Shown: positions 28,849-37,656 of the stretch, in pieces
How positions within the stretch are numbered: position 1 is the first letter of the stretch
Layout of the letters: the number at the start of each line of letters is the position of its first letter
Assembly (NCBI RefSeq): GCF_003601985.1
Contig: NZ_QZXA01000004.1
Span: 372,001-436,000, forward strand
Direction of reading: 5' to 3'
Length of the DNA stretch: 64,000 nucleotides
Source: Mesorhizobium jarvisii
GTDB lineage: Bacteria > Pseudomonadota > Alphaproteobacteria > Rhizobiales > Rhizobiaceae
The notes under the pieces: model-generated
Seen by the model: the letters and a program-made list of their open reading frames with translations, nothing else
Told to the model about the DNA's origin: nothing
The model's database searches: none
Made by a program: the position numbers and the translations under genes

Positions 28849-28876
28849 CGGGCGCGGCTTATGTCGCGCCCGTTTT
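28849..28876 (+). terminator. Intrinsic terminator of pnp
   Basis: A perfect 8-bp GC stem (CGGGCGCG with CGCGCCCG), an eight-base loop and TTTT follow the pnp stop by 23 bp. Confidence 0.8.
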
Positions 28877-28879
28877 CGT

Positions 28880-28936
28880 TTGGAGCAGTTTCAGGAAAGT
28901 ATGAGGCGCTTTCCCTTGGGAATTGCGCAAGACTCT
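28880..28936. repeat. Rhizobial-type intergenic element after pnp
   Basis: The segment beginning TGGAGCAGTTTCAGGAAAG and ending GGGAATTGCGCAAG resembles, from memory, a frequent Rhizobiales intergenic element whose two ends can pair (CAGTTTC side with GAATTGC side, imperfectly). It lies between the pnp terminator and the methyltransferase ATG. Confidence 0.4.
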
Positions 28937-28948
28937 GGGAGCACTTCT

Positions 28949-29959
28949 ATGGCTGCTGAAGCGCTGAAGACGCTTTTCCATCCGTTCGAGGCCGAGGCTC
29001 TCTCCTTGCCGCGAAAGGGCGAACGCATCCTCTTCCTCGGCGCCGAGCCCGGCCTGCGCGTGCCGTCGGGTTTCGAGGCCACGCTGCATCTCGTGCAGGG
29101 CTTCCGGCCATATTTCCGTGCATTGCAGGCGGCCGGCTTTGCCGTCACACCGCAAACCGAGGGGGACGGGTTTGATGCCGCGCTGGTGCTCGCGGGCCGT
29201 CACCGCGGCCAGAACGAACTGCGTGTCGCCGAGGCCCTCGAGCGCGTGGCGCCAGGCGGACTTGTCGTCGTCGCCGGCGGCAAGGACGACGGCATTGCCA
29301 GCCTGCGCAAGCGCGTCGACGAGCTCGTGCCGCTCCACGGCCATATGCCGAAATATCACGGCATCGCCTTCTGGCTGCGCCGCCCGGTGGATATGCAGGC
29401 CGCAGCCACGCTTCGCGCCGCCAATCCCGCTTTGCTGATCGAGGAGCGGTTCCACACCGCACCCGGCATGTTCTCCTTCGATCGCGTCGATGCGGGTTCG
29501 AAGCTGCTGGTCGACAATTTGCCTGGTGACCTGCGCGGCAATGCGGCCGATTTCTGCGCCGGCTGGGGGTATGTCGCGGCTGAGATGGCTGCCCGCTCGT
29601 CAGGCCTGTCGGGCCTCGATCTCTATGAGGCCGATTTCGATGCGCTGGAGGCGGCCAAGGGCAACCTCGCCAACACAGTGGCGCAGGGCTTCTTCTGGAC
29701 CGATCTGCTCGCCGAGCCTGTCGAGCGCCGGTATGACGTCATCGCCATGAACCCGCCCTTCCACCGCAGCCGTGCGGCCGAGCCGGAGATCGGTGCCGGC
29801 ATGATCCGCGCGGCGGCCAAGGCGTTGAAGCCCGGTGGCAGGCTGTTCATGGTCGCCAACCGCCAGCTTCCCTACAAGCCCGTGCTGTCGGCTGCCTTTG
29901 CCAGTCACGCGGAGCTTGCCCGCGATGGCATGTTCAAGGTGTTTTCCGCCCGGCGCTGA
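28949..29959 (+). CDS. Class I SAM-dependent methyltransferase, RsmC-like
   Basis: A 336-residue protein with an N-terminal half resembling a degenerate methyltransferase domain and a C-terminal catalytic half. The DFCAGWGYVAAEMAAR block and NPPFHRS motif are those of base N-methyltransferases acting on guanine exocyclic amines, as in RsmC (16S m2G1207). ATG 28949 is chosen; the upstream TTG 28880 would run through an intergenic repeat. It is convergent with the next gene. The substrate is inferred from family resemblance. Confidence 0.85.
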   Translation: MAAEALKTLFHPFEAEALSLPRKGERILFLGAEPGLRVPSGFEATLHLVQGFRPYFRALQAAGFAVTPQTEGDGFDAALVLAGRHRGQNELRVAEALERVAPGGLVVVAGGKDDGIASLRKRVDELVPLHGHMPKYHGIAFWLRRPVDMQAAATLRAANPALLIEERFHTAPGMFSFDRVDAGSKLLVDNLPGDLRGNAADFCAGWGYVAAEMAARSSGLSGLDLYEADFDALEAAKGNLANTVAQGFFWTDLLAEPVERRYDVIAMNPPFHRSRAAEPEIGAGMIRAAAKALKPGGRLFMVANRQLPYKPVLSAAFASHAELARDGMFKVFSARR

Positions 29960-29964
29960 CTTGC

Positions 29965-31509
29965 CTAATGCAGGTTGGCGACGCGCCGGACCTCGTCGGT
30001 GGCGTGCTCGTCGCCAAGCCTGAACTTGAGTGGCGCCGGACGGCCGAACAGGTAACCCTGCACCACCTCGCAGCCGGCGGCCCGCAACAGCGTCGCCTGG
30101 CTCTCGGTCTCGACGCCTTCGGCGATGATGCTGACGCCGAGCGCGCGCGAAAGCCCGACGATGGTCGAGACGACAGCGCCGGAGCTGGAATCGGTATCGA
30201 TGCGGCTGACGAAGGAACGGTCGATCTTTAGCTTGCCGAATGAGAAGTCGATGAGGTAGCTGAGGTTGGAATAGCCGGTGCCGAAATCGTCGACGGCAAC
30301 CGAGATGCCCATTTCGGCAAGCTCTTTCAGGATGGCGGCCGCGCGGTCGCGGTCCTGCATCATCGCCGTCTCGGTGACTTCCAGCTCAAGCCGCGACGGC
30401 TTGATGCCGGTGGCCCGCATGGTGTCACGCACGATGCCGACGAAGTCCTTGGTCATGAACTGAACCGGCGAGATGTTCACGGCGACGAAACAGTCGTCCG
30501 GCAGATGGCGGGCGTCGCTGCAGGCCTTGCGCAGAACCCATTCGCCGATCGGGTTGATCATCCCGGTTTCCTCGGCGATTTGGATGAACTCCATGGGCGG
30601 GATCATGCCACGTTCGGGATGGTTCCAGCGGATCAGCGCCTCGTAGCCGATGATGCGGCCGGTCGGCAGGTCGAGCTGCGGCTGATAGTGGAGGTCGAAG
30701 TCTCCGCGCTCGAAAGCGGTGTGCAGTTCGGATTCGACCCATTGACGATGATCGGCGACACGCCCCATCTCGCTGTCGAACACCGACCAGTTGCCGACCC
30801 CGCCGGCGCGCGCATTCTGCAGCGCCAGGTTGGAGCGGCGCAGGATAAGGACCGGATCGACGCCATCCTTGGGCATGGCCACGATACCCACCGACAGGCT
30901 CACCGACTGCTGATGGGTGCTCAGCTCATAGGGCTCCATCATTTCGTCGATGAGCCTTTCGACCATGCTTTCCATCGTTCCCTGGATCTGATGATCCGCA
31001 AGCAGCACCGCGAACTCGCCGGCGCCGATACGCCCGACCAGGGCGCGTGCGGGCACGCAGGCCTGCAGCCGCTTGGTGAAGGCGCGGATCAACTCGTCGC
31101 CCTGCGTATAGCCGATCGCGTCGTTGATCTGCTTGAACCGGTCGATGTCGATGTCGATCAGGAACACCGGTTCTCCGGTCCGGCTTGTCGCGCATGCCGC
31201 CTCGGCGATCTTGCCGACCATCGCCGGGCGCGCCAGCAGTCCGGTCAGCTTGTCGAAATGGGTTTCGTTGAAGACGAAATCGGCCGATTCATCGACGCCG
31301 GCGAAGAACGACATGGCCGCCACCGACGCCGCCAGCGCGCAGAGCGCAGCCATGATCGCGACCATCATGTCCATCGATATGCCGGCAAACCCGTCGCCGA
31401 GGCCGTGCTTCAAGCCCCAGATGCCGAGGACAAAACTGCCAATGCCCGAACTCGCTATCGTGAGCAGTCGGAACACCGGTGTTCGCTTCGGGTTGCTGAC
31501 GGCAGTCAT
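29965..31509 (-). CDS. GGDEF-EAL protein with degenerate GGDEF site (probable c-di-GMP phosphodiesterase)
   Basis: A 514-residue protein. Two hydrophobic helices occupy about residues 12-70, placing it in the inner membrane. The GGDEF domain signature reads GAGEF at residues 162-166, losing the metal/catalytic Asp, so cyclase activity is unlikely. The EAL domain is well kept: EALIRW at 290, VNISP, DDFGTGYSNLSYL and EGVET. It should hydrolyse c-di-GMP, perhaps with GTP binding to the GGDEF domain acting as a regulator. It stands alone, convergent with the RsmC-like gene. Confidence 0.92.
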   Translation of the reverse strand: MTAVSNPKRTPVFRLLTIASSGIGSFVLGIWGLKHGLGDGFAGISMDMMVAIMAALCALAASVAAMSFFAGVDESADFVFNETHFDKLTGLLARPAMVGKIAEAACATSRTGEPVFLIDIDIDRFKQINDAIGYTQGDELIRAFTKRLQACVPARALVGRIGAGEFAVLLADHQIQGTMESMVERLIDEMMEPYELSTHQQSVSLSVGIVAMPKDGVDPVLILRRSNLALQNARAGGVGNWSVFDSEMGRVADHRQWVESELHTAFERGDFDLHYQPQLDLPTGRIIGYEALIRWNHPERGMIPPMEFIQIAEETGMINPIGEWVLRKACSDARHLPDDCFVAVNISPVQFMTKDFVGIVRDTMRATGIKPSRLELEVTETAMMQDRDRAAAILKELAEMGISVAVDDFGTGYSNLSYLIDFSFGKLKIDRSFVSRIDTDSSSGAVVSTIVGLSRALGVSIIAEGVETESQATLLRAAGCEVVQGYLFGRPAPLKFRLGDEHATDEVRRVANLH

Positions 31510-31581
31510 TCAAAGGTCCCCAGATTGCGGGACTCTATAGCGGAAATCTACTTAAAATGAGTTTCCGCGAATGTATCCAAT

Positions 31582-31617
31582 TTTACTGGAGAAGATTATT
31601 TTCTTTACTGGAAAAGA
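31582..31617. repeat. Pair of 14-bp near-identical direct repeats upstream of the EAL gene
   Basis: TTTACTGGAGAAGA (31582-31595) and TTTACTGGAAAAGA (31604-31617) differ at one base and are 22 bp apart, about two helical turns. They lie in an AT-rich 163-bp gap upstream (minus strand) of the GGDEF-EAL gene and downstream of fabI. They could be tandem sites for a regulator. Confidence 0.5.
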
Positions 31618-31672
31618 GCCATTTTTCCAAAACGGTTGCCCATAGCTTGGCGCCTTGATTCTTAACGGCCAG

Positions 31673-32476
31673 TTAGCCATCCGTCTGCTTCAACTCGTCG
31701 AGCGTCGGCATCGAGACGATGTGATAGCCGGAATCGACATAGTGGATTTCGCCGGTGACGCCCGATGCGAGGTCGGACAGCAAATAAAGCGCGGAGCCGC
31801 CGACCTCGTCTATGGTCACCGTGCGGCGCAACGGCGAGTTGCGCTGCTGGTAGGAGAACATGTGACGGGCGTCCGAAATGCCGGCGCCGGCGAGCGTGCG
31901 CACCGGGCCCGCCGAGATGCCGTTCACCCGGATGCCACGCGGACCGTAGTCGTTGGCAAGGTAGCGCACGCTGGCCTCGAGGCCGGCCTTGGCGACGCCC
32001 ATGACATTGTAGTTCGGCATGACGCGGACCGAACCGGCATAGGTCAGCGTGATCATCGAGCCGCCTTCGGTCATCAGTGCCGCCGCGTTGCGGGCCACTT
32101 CGGTGAAGGAGTAGCAGGAAATCACCATGGTGCGGACGAAATTGTCCCGGCTGGTGTCGGCGTAGAGCCCCTTCAACTCATTCTTGTCGGAAAAGCCGAT
32201 GGCGTGGACGACGAAGTCCAGTCCGCCCCATTCCTTGCCGAGCGTTTCGAACGTGGCGGCGACCGAAGCGCTGTCCTCGACATCGCAGGGAACGACCAGT
32301 GAGGCGCCGAGCTTGTCGGCGAGCGGCTTGACCCGGCGGCCGAAGGCCTCGCCCTGGTAGGTGAAGGCGAGCTCCGCCCCATGTTCGGACAATTTCTTGG
32401 CGATGCCCCAGGCGATCGAATGATCGTTGGCAACACCCATGACAAGCCCGCGCTTGCCCTTCATCAATCCGTCCAT
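31673..32476 (-). CDS. fabI: Enoyl-[acyl-carrier-protein] reductase (NADH)
   Basis: A 267-residue short-chain reductase. Tyr146, Tyr156 and Lys163 fall exactly at the E. coli FabI catalytic positions, within YAGSVRVMPNYNVMGVAK. The N-terminal GVANDHSIAWGIA is the FabI NADH-binding variant. It reduces trans-2-enoyl-ACP in each elongation cycle and is the target of triclosan-type inhibitors. ATG 32476 has AAGGGG nearby; a longer start at 32551 would overlap fabB. It is the third gene of fabA-fabB-fabI. Confidence 0.96.
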   Translation of the reverse strand: MDGLMKGKRGLVMGVANDHSIAWGIAKKLSEHGAELAFTYQGEAFGRRVKPLADKLGASLVVPCDVEDSASVAATFETLGKEWGGLDFVVHAIGFSDKNELKGLYADTSRDNFVRTMVISCYSFTEVARNAAALMTEGGSMITLTYAGSVRVMPNYNVMGVAKAGLEASVRYLANDYGPRGIRVNGISAGPVRTLAGAGISDARHMFSYQQRNSPLRRTVTIDEVGGSALYLLSDLASGVTGEIHYVDSGYHIVSMPTLDELKQTDG

Positions 32477-32507
32477 GGCAGGCAATCCCCTTAGAAAACC
32501 GCTGGCC

Positions 32508-33728
32508 TTATGCGGAATAGCGCTGGAAAACGAGCGTTGCGTTGGTGCCACCGAAACCGAAGGAATTTGACAGGACGGTGTCGATCTTGGCGTTGTCGAT
32601 GCGCTTGCGCACGATCGGCATGCCCTCGAATTCGGGGTCGAGGGTTTCGATATGGGCGCTTTCGCCGATGAAGCCGCCTTGCATCATCAGGATCGAATAG
32701 ATGGACTCCTGAACGCCGGCCGCGCCCAGCGAATGGCCGGTCAGCGACTTTGTCGAGGTGATGAACGGCATCTTTTCGCCGAAGACTTCGCGGATGGCGC
32801 CCATTTCCTTGGAATCTCCCACCGGCGTCGAGGTGCCGTGGGTGTTGATGTAGTCGACGGGCGTGGAGACCGTCGCCAGCGCCTGGCGCATGCAGCGGAC
32901 CGCGCCTTCGCCGGAGGGGGCCACCATGTCGTAGCCGTCCGAGGTCGCGCCGTAGCCGACGATCTCGGCGTAGATCTTGGCGCCGCGCGCCTTGGCATGC
33001 TCAAGCTCCTCAAGCACCAGCACGCCGGCGCCGCCGGCGATGACGAAGCCGTCGCGATTGACGTCATAGGCGCGGGACGCGGCCGAGGGCCTGTCGTTGA
33101 ACTTGGACGACATGGCGCCCATTGCGTCGAACAGATCCGACATCGTCCAGTCGAGATCCTCGTGGCCGCCGGCAAAGACCATGTCCTGCTTGCCCCATTG
33201 GATCAGCTCGTAGCCATTGCCGATGCAATGCGCCGAGGTCGAGCAGGCCGACGAGATCGAATAGTTGACGCCGTGGATTTTGAACCAGGTGGCCAGCGTT
33301 GCCGACGCGGTCGACGACATCGCCTTCGGCACCGCGAAGGGGCCGATGCGCTTGGGGCTGCCGTTCTTCAGCGTGGTTTCGGCCGCCTCGACGATGGTGC
33401 GGGTGGAGGGGCCGCCCGAGCCCATGACGATGCCGGTGCGCTCATTGGTGATGTCGCTTTCGCCGAGGCCCGCATCGGCGATCGCCTGGTCCATGGCGAC
33501 GTGGTTCCAGGCAGCACCTTGGCTCAGGAAGCGCATCGCGCGGCGATCGATCATGGCCGAGGGGTCGAGTGTCGGTGCGCCCCAGACCTGGCAGCGGAAG
33601 CCGTGCTCGGCAAAGGAATCGGAAAAGCTGATGCCGGATCTGGCGTCATGCAGCGAGGTCTGCACCTCGTTGGCATTGTTGCCGATCGACGACACGATGC
33701 CGAGGCCTGTGACTACGACACGTCTCAT
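32508..33728 (-). CDS. fabB: Beta-ketoacyl-ACP synthase, FabB-like
   Basis: A 406-residue condensing enzyme. The active-site cysteine is Cys162 in [12 protein letters not shown], with histidines in HGTSTPVGD and TGHSLGAAG, the KAS I Cys-His-His triad. The context after fabA supports FabB, used for elongating unsaturated acyl chains. ATG 33728 lies eight bases after AAGGAG; an upstream TTG (33734) is too close to that site to be the start. fabI follows after 31 bp. Confidence 0.95.
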   Translation of the reverse strand: MRRVVVTGLGIVSSIGNNANEVQTSLHDARSGISFSDSFAEHGFRCQVWGAPTLDPSAMIDRRAMRFLSQGAAWNHVAMDQAIADAGLGESDITNERTGIVMGSGGPSTRTIVEAAETTLKNGSPKRIGPFAVPKAMSSTASATLATWFKIHGVNYSISSACSTSAHCIGNGYELIQWGKQDMVFAGGHEDLDWTMSDLFDAMGAMSSKFNDRPSAASRAYDVNRDGFVIAGGAGVLVLEELEHAKARGAKIYAEIVGYGATSDGYDMVAPSGEGAVRCMRQALATVSTPVDYINTHGTSTPVGDSKEMGAIREVFGEKMPFITSTKSLTGHSLGAAGVQESIYSILMMQGGFIGESAHIETLDPEFEGMPIVRKRIDNAKIDTVLSNSFGFGGTNATLVFQRYSA

Positions 33729-33777
33729 TCGCAACTCCTTCCAGGGATGCTGGCCAGTGGGTCGGCCAAGGGTGCGG

Positions 33778-34293
33778 TCAAGCGACCGCCGACTGCTTGG
33801 ACAGACCGACCTTCAGGTCCGTCGCCGCATATATGGGCTCGCCATCCGCCTTCATCCAGCCATCGGCGATGCCCAGCACCAACCGGCCGCGCATGACACG
33901 CTTGAAATCCACGCCATACTCGACCTTCTTGACCGATGGCGTGACCATGCCCTTGAACTTGACCTCACCGGTCGACAGCGCCATTCCCTTGCCGGGTTCG
34001 CCGAGCCAGCCAAGATAGAAGCCGGTCAACTGCCACAAGGCGTCCAGGCCGAGGCATCCTGGCATGATCGGATTGCCGATGAAATGGCAGGCGAAGAACC
34101 ACAGGTCCGGTTTGATGTCGAACTCCGCACGGATGAAGCCCTTGTCGAAGGCACCGCCGGTCTCGCTGATCTCGGTGATACGATCGAACATCAGCATCGG
34201 CGGGTAGGGCAGCTGGGCATTGCCCTCTCCGAACAGCTCGCCGCGGGCGCAGGCCAGCAATTCTTCGTAGTCGTAGCTGGATTTACCCGCCAT
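33778..34293 (-). CDS. fabA: 3-hydroxydecanoyl-ACP dehydratase/isomerase
   Basis: A 171-residue hotdog-fold enzyme. His70 and Asp84 fall at the E. coli FabA catalytic positions, within [18 protein letters not shown]. It dehydrates 3-hydroxydecanoyl-ACP and isomerises the product, starting the anaerobic route to unsaturated fatty acids. ATG 34293 gives the family length; an in-frame ATG 15 bases upstream is possible. It is divergent from irr across a 242-bp gap, a gene pair common in rhizobia. Confidence 0.96.
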   Translation of the reverse strand: MAGKSSYDYEELLACARGELFGEGNAQLPYPPMLMFDRITEISETGGAFDKGFIRAEFDIKPDLWFFACHFIGNPIMPGCLGLDALWQLTGFYLGWLGEPGKGMALSTGEVKFKGMVTPSVKKVEYGVDFKRVMRGRLVLGIADGWMKADGEPIYAATDLKVGLSKQSAVA

Positions 34294-34535
34294 CAATCTC
34301 GTCCCCATATCGTCCGGGCGGTAGCGCGCCCTTGTCGTTGGTGTCCTAACACAATCTGTTTCAGGCCGGAAACCGGCGTTTGCGCTTAACCCGCCAGTCT
34401 GCTCGGGTCAATGCGCGCTATTGATCGCATTCGGACGACAGAATATATGTCAACAGGGGTCCGGTTTCGGCAGACATTCATTTTTTTGCCATTCTGGGCG
34501 TGTCTTGAAGCGGGACTGTTGGCTTGGAAGACCAG
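34294..34535. promoter_or_regulatory. Divergent fabA / irr promoter region
   Basis: This 242-bp gap drives fabABI leftward and irr rightward. The stretch around 34440-34500 is AT-rich (ACAGAATATATGTC, then CATTTTTTTGCCATT). No certain -35/-10 pair or iron-control element was identified by eye. Confidence 0.4.
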
Positions 34536-34967
34536 ATGGACCGGGGCTGCCGGAAGGAAAATGTCGCTGTGGACAAGCGGGTACGTGAAGCCGGCCTAAG
34601 GCCGACGCGGCAGCGCATTGCGCTGGCCGACCTGCTTTTCGCCAAGGGCGATCGCCATCTCTCGGCCGAGGAACTGCACGAGGAGGCGCTGGCCGCCGGC
34701 GTGCCGGTGTCGCTGGCCACGGTCTACAACGCGCTCCACCAGTTCACCCAGGCGGGTCTGCTGCGCATCCTCGCCGTCGAGGGCGCCAAGACCTATTTCG
34801 ACACCAACACCTCCGACCACCATCATTTCTACATCGAAGGCGAAAACCGGATTTTCGACATCGCCAATGGTCCGGTGACGGTCACCAACCTGCCGGATCC
34901 GCCCGAGGGCATGGAAATCGCCAATGTCGACATCGTGGTGAGGCTGCGCCCCAAGCGCCAGGAATGA
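34536..34967 (+). CDS. irr: Iron response regulator Irr (Fur family)
   Basis: A 143-residue Fur-superfamily regulator. The winged helix spans about residues 20-85 (LRPTRQRIALADLLF, LATVYNALHQF) and the Irr-type HHH triplet is at 95-97 (TSDHHHFYIEGE). Irr is active under iron limitation and responds to haem, controlling haem synthesis, uptake and storage genes such as bfr. The N-terminus lacks a Cys-Pro haem-regulatory motif seen in Bradyrhizobium Irr; a lone Cys5 is present. Location beside fabA is typical for rhizobial irr. It could regulate the bfr-containing operon at the left of this window. Confidence 0.93.
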   Translation: MDRGCRKENVAVDKRVREAGLRPTRQRIALADLLFAKGDRHLSAEELHEEALAAGVPVSLATVYNALHQFTQAGLLRILAVEGAKTYFDTNTSDHHHFYIEGENRIFDIANGPVTVTNLPDPPEGMEIANVDIVVRLRPKRQE

Positions 34968-35005
34968 ACCGGTGAGGCCAGAACGATCGGCCCGGCCGGG
35001 AATGA

Positions 35006-35033
35006 TCTGTCCGGCCAGAATAATCTGTCCGGG
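35006..35033 (+). repeat. Short direct repeat before DUF4260
   Basis: ATCTGTCCGG occurs at 35006-35015 and 35024-35033, right up to the start codon. It may be chance in GC-rich DNA. Confidence 0.35.
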
Positions 35034-35414
35034 ATGAAACCCCTCGAGCTGATAATCCGGCTCGAATGGGCTGTCGTGGCGGCCGTTGCGATCGTCTTCT
35101 ACGCTTGGTCAGGCGTTTCCTGGTGGCTCTTCGGATTGCTCATCCTGGCGCCGGACCTGTCAATGTTCGGCTATCTCGGCGGGCCGCGCATCGGCGCCAT
35201 CGCCTACAACGCCTTGCACATCCTCATCGTACCGGTGCTGCTGCTGCTCGTCGGGTCCCTGTCCGGTCATGCGGTCGCGGGCGCGGTCGCACTGATCTGG
35301 ATCGCCCACATCGCCATCGACCGTGCACTGGGCTACGGCCTGAAACTGTCAACCGGTTTTCAGGACACCCACCTTGGCCCCATCGGGCGCAAGCGGGACG
35401 GCCTCAGTCCTTGA
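35034..35414 (+). CDS. DUF4260 small membrane protein
   Basis: A 126-residue protein with three to four hydrophobic segments and the DUF4260 wording PDLSMFGYLGG and ALGYGLKLSTGFQDTHLG. Membrane location is clear; function is unknown in the family. A ten-base repeat (ATCTGTCCGG at 35006 and 35024) lies just before the start codon. Its last 11 bp overlap the 3' end of the convergent SH3-domain gene. Confidence 0.85.
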   Translation: MKPLELIIRLEWAVVAAVAIVFYAWSGVSWWLFGLLILAPDLSMFGYLGGPRIGAIAYNALHILIVPVLLLLVGSLSGHAVAGAVALIWIAHIAIDRALGYGLKLSTGFQDTHLGPIGRKRDGLSP

Positions 35415-35964
35415 CCCGCTCGCCGGGATAGGCGCCCCAGACCGCCGCCTGGGCGAGCCAGCCGGTGTGGCCGTCGAGCGTCATTTCGCACCACTGGCCG
35501 TCGCAGGACTTAATCGTGCCCATGACGCCCGGCTCGACGATCGCCACCACACGGGCATCCTTGTCGGGGCTTTTCATAAGGTTGATCTGGGCGCCCTTGC
35601 CGCGCTGCCAGGGCGCGATGATCGCCGTGCGCCGGCCTGACAGCAGCGACTGATTGATCCAGCCCTCCGAGCCATCCGCATCGCGCACGCGGCGCCACGT
35701 GTCGAATTCCTGGACGACCTCCATCGGCAGGCCGGCCTTCATATACATCCAGTCGACCGAGTAGTTGGCGCCGGGGCCGACGCGCGAATTGACGCGGCCG
35801 GACTTCAGGCTGACGAATCGCGGCAGCGGCAGGCCGCTCGGCCCGAGCGTGACGGCGCTCTGGGCGGGCGCGGCCGCGCTCTGCGCCGCGGCAAGCGGGG
35901 GATAGAGGAGAGCGCCGAGAAATGCTGCGCTGAGGGCCAGGCGAAGCGACGCGAAACCAGACAC
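35404..35964 (-). CDS. Secreted SH3-domain protein
   Basis: A 186-residue protein. A signal peptide covers about residues 1-27 (ending AAAQ). Two bacterial SH3-like modules follow: one from FVSLKSGRVNSRVGPG and one from INLMKSPDKDARVVAIVEPG. Such domains bind peptidoglycan or peptides in the periplasm. The start is GTG 35964 with AAAGGAAC seven bases upstream. The gene is convergent with and overlaps DUF4260 by 11 bp; the function is not known. Confidence 0.87.
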   Translation of the reverse strand: MSGFASLRLALSAAFLGALLYPPLAAAQSAAAPAQSAVTLGPSGLPLPRFVSLKSGRVNSRVGPGANYSVDWMYMKAGLPMEVVQEFDTWRRVRDADGSEGWINQSLLSGRRTAIIAPWQRGKGAQINLMKSPDKDARVVAIVEPGVMGTIKSCDGQWCEMTLDGHTGWLAQAAVWGAYPGERVKD

Positions 35965-36112
35965 TTTCGTTCCTTTCGGCGCCGGCCTGGTGGCCTTGGC
36001 ACCCCTTTTTCTTTGTCTTCGGCGGCACCGCTTGTTACATGGGTAAATCGGCTACCGCGACCGGCTTTCAGTTTCGCCGGTCTTGGTTAAAGAGGTCTCA
36101 ACGAGGGAAACA

Positions 36113-37114
36113 ATGGTAGGCAAAAAGAAGCCTCTCGTGGTCATCACGCGAAAGCTGCCCGACCCGGTCGAGACCCGCATGCGCGAGCTGTTCGACGCCA
36201 GGCTGAATGTCGAGGACAGGCCGATGACGCAGCCGGAGCTGGTCGCCGCGGTCAAGGAAGCCGACGTGCTGGTGCCGACGGTGACCGACCAGATCGACGC
36301 GGCGCTGATCGCCCAGGCCGGCGACAACCTCAAGCTGATCGCCAATTTCGGCAACGGCGTCGACAAGATCGACGTGGCCGCGGCCGCCAAGAGGGGCATC
36401 ACCGTCACCAACACGCCCAATGTGCTGACCGAAGATACCGCCGACATGACAATGGCGCTGATGCTGGCGGTGCCGCGCCGGCTCGCGGAGGGCGCCAATG
36501 TGCTCACCGGCGACAAGAAATGGGCCGGCTGGTCGCCGACCTGGATGCTTGGCCGGCGCATCTGGGGCAAGCGGCTGGGCATTGTCGGCATGGGCCGCAT
36601 CGGCACGGCCGTCGCGCGCCGGGCCAAGGCTTTCGGCCTTTCCATCCACTATCACAACCGCCATCGCGTTTTGCCGGCGGTCGAGGACGGGCTGGAGGCG
36701 ACCTATTGGGAGAGCCTCGACCAGATGCTGGCCCGCATGGACATCATCTCCGTCAATTGTCCGTCGACGCCCGCGACCTTCCATCTTTTGTCGGCACGGC
36801 GCCTGGCACTGCTGCAGCCCACGGCCTATGTCGTCAACACCGCGCGTGGCGACATCATCGACGAGGAAGCGCTGGTCAAGCTGATTCAGGACGGCAAGAT
36901 CGCCGGCGCCGGCCTCGACGTCTACGAGCATGAGCCGGCGCTCAATGCCAAGCTGCTCAAGCTCGCCGCCCGGCACAAGGTCGTGCTTTTGCCGCATATG
37001 GGTTCGGCGACGCTCGAGGGCCGCATCGACATGGGCGAGAAGGTCATCATCAACATCCGCGCCTTCGTTGACGGTCACCGCCCGCCGGACCGCGTGCTGC
37101 CGCTCAGAACCTGA
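36113..37114 (+). CDS. D-isomer-specific 2-hydroxyacid dehydrogenase
   Basis: A 333-residue NAD(P)-dependent dehydrogenase. The Rossmann loop GMGRIGTAVARRAKAFG is central, followed by the Arg-Glu-His set in NTARGDIIDEEAL, DVYEHEPALN and LLPHMGSAT. The family includes glyoxylate and hydroxypyruvate reductases, and the spacing best fits those. ATG 36113 after GAGGGAAAC is used. The exact substrate cannot be told from sequence; phosphoglycerate dehydrogenase is unlikely because no C-terminal ACT domain is present. Confidence 0.9.
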   Translation: MVGKKKPLVVITRKLPDPVETRMRELFDARLNVEDRPMTQPELVAAVKEADVLVPTVTDQIDAALIAQAGDNLKLIANFGNGVDKIDVAAAAKRGITVTNTPNVLTEDTADMTMALMLAVPRRLAEGANVLTGDKKWAGWSPTWMLGRRIWGKRLGIVGMGRIGTAVARRAKAFGLSIHYHNRHRVLPAVEDGLEATYWESLDQMLARMDIISVNCPSTPATFHLLSARRLALLQPTAYVVNTARGDIIDEEALVKLIQDGKIAGAGLDVYEHEPALNAKLLKLAARHKVVLLPHMGSATLEGRIDMGEKVIINIRAFVDGHRPPDRVLPLRT

Positions 37115-37165
37115 CGGTATCGCGGCGGCGCGCTCCTGGTTCGTTCTTCAAATGCAAGCCAAGGC

Positions 37166-37642
37166 TTACGAAAGAGCCTTGCGCATGGTGATAGAGGTCG
37201 GCCTGGCGTAGCCCTCATGCGCCGTCCGCCCAGTCTCGTGAAAGCCGAGGCGGGCAAAGGCGGCGTGATTGGCGGTGAGTTCGATACGCGTCTGCAACTT
37301 CAGCGCCGCCTTGCCGCGGTCGAGCGCGAGACGTTCGACCGCCTGTATCAGCCGCCGGCCAATGCCTCGCCTCTGGCAGTCCGGGGCGACGGCGAGCTTG
37401 CCGACATAAAGATCGTCAGCCCTTTCCTGGGCAAAGACGCAGCCGACGATCCTGTCGTCATCGAGAGCCACGAAACCGGTCTCGCGCAAGGCCTTGTCGC
37501 GCAGTGTATCGACGGTGAGCAGGTGAGCCGAGGACGGCGGGTCGATGACGCCGTCCATGAAGGCGAAGGCATGCATGATCAAGGCAAGCGCCTCGTCCCA
37601 GCGGCCGAAATCGGCCGGAATGCGGTCGATTGTCAGGGGCAT
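37166..37642 (-). CDS. GNAT family N-acetyltransferase
   Basis: A 158-residue acetyltransferase with the CoA-binding block LAVAPDCQRRGIGRRLIQAVE in its second half and FARLGFHETGRTAH near the end. The substrate is unknown. GGAGCGG precedes ATG 37642. It lies 14 bp after the MoeB-like gene on the same strand, so the two are probably co-transcribed. Confidence 0.88.
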   Translation of the reverse strand: MPLTIDRIPADFGRWDEALALIMHAFAFMDGVIDPPSSAHLLTVDTLRDKALRETGFVALDDDRIVGCVFAQERADDLYVGKLAVAPDCQRRGIGRRLIQAVERLALDRGKAALKLQTRIELTANHAAFARLGFHETGRTAHEGYARPTSITMRKALS

Positions 37643-37656
37643 GGTCCGCTCCAAGA

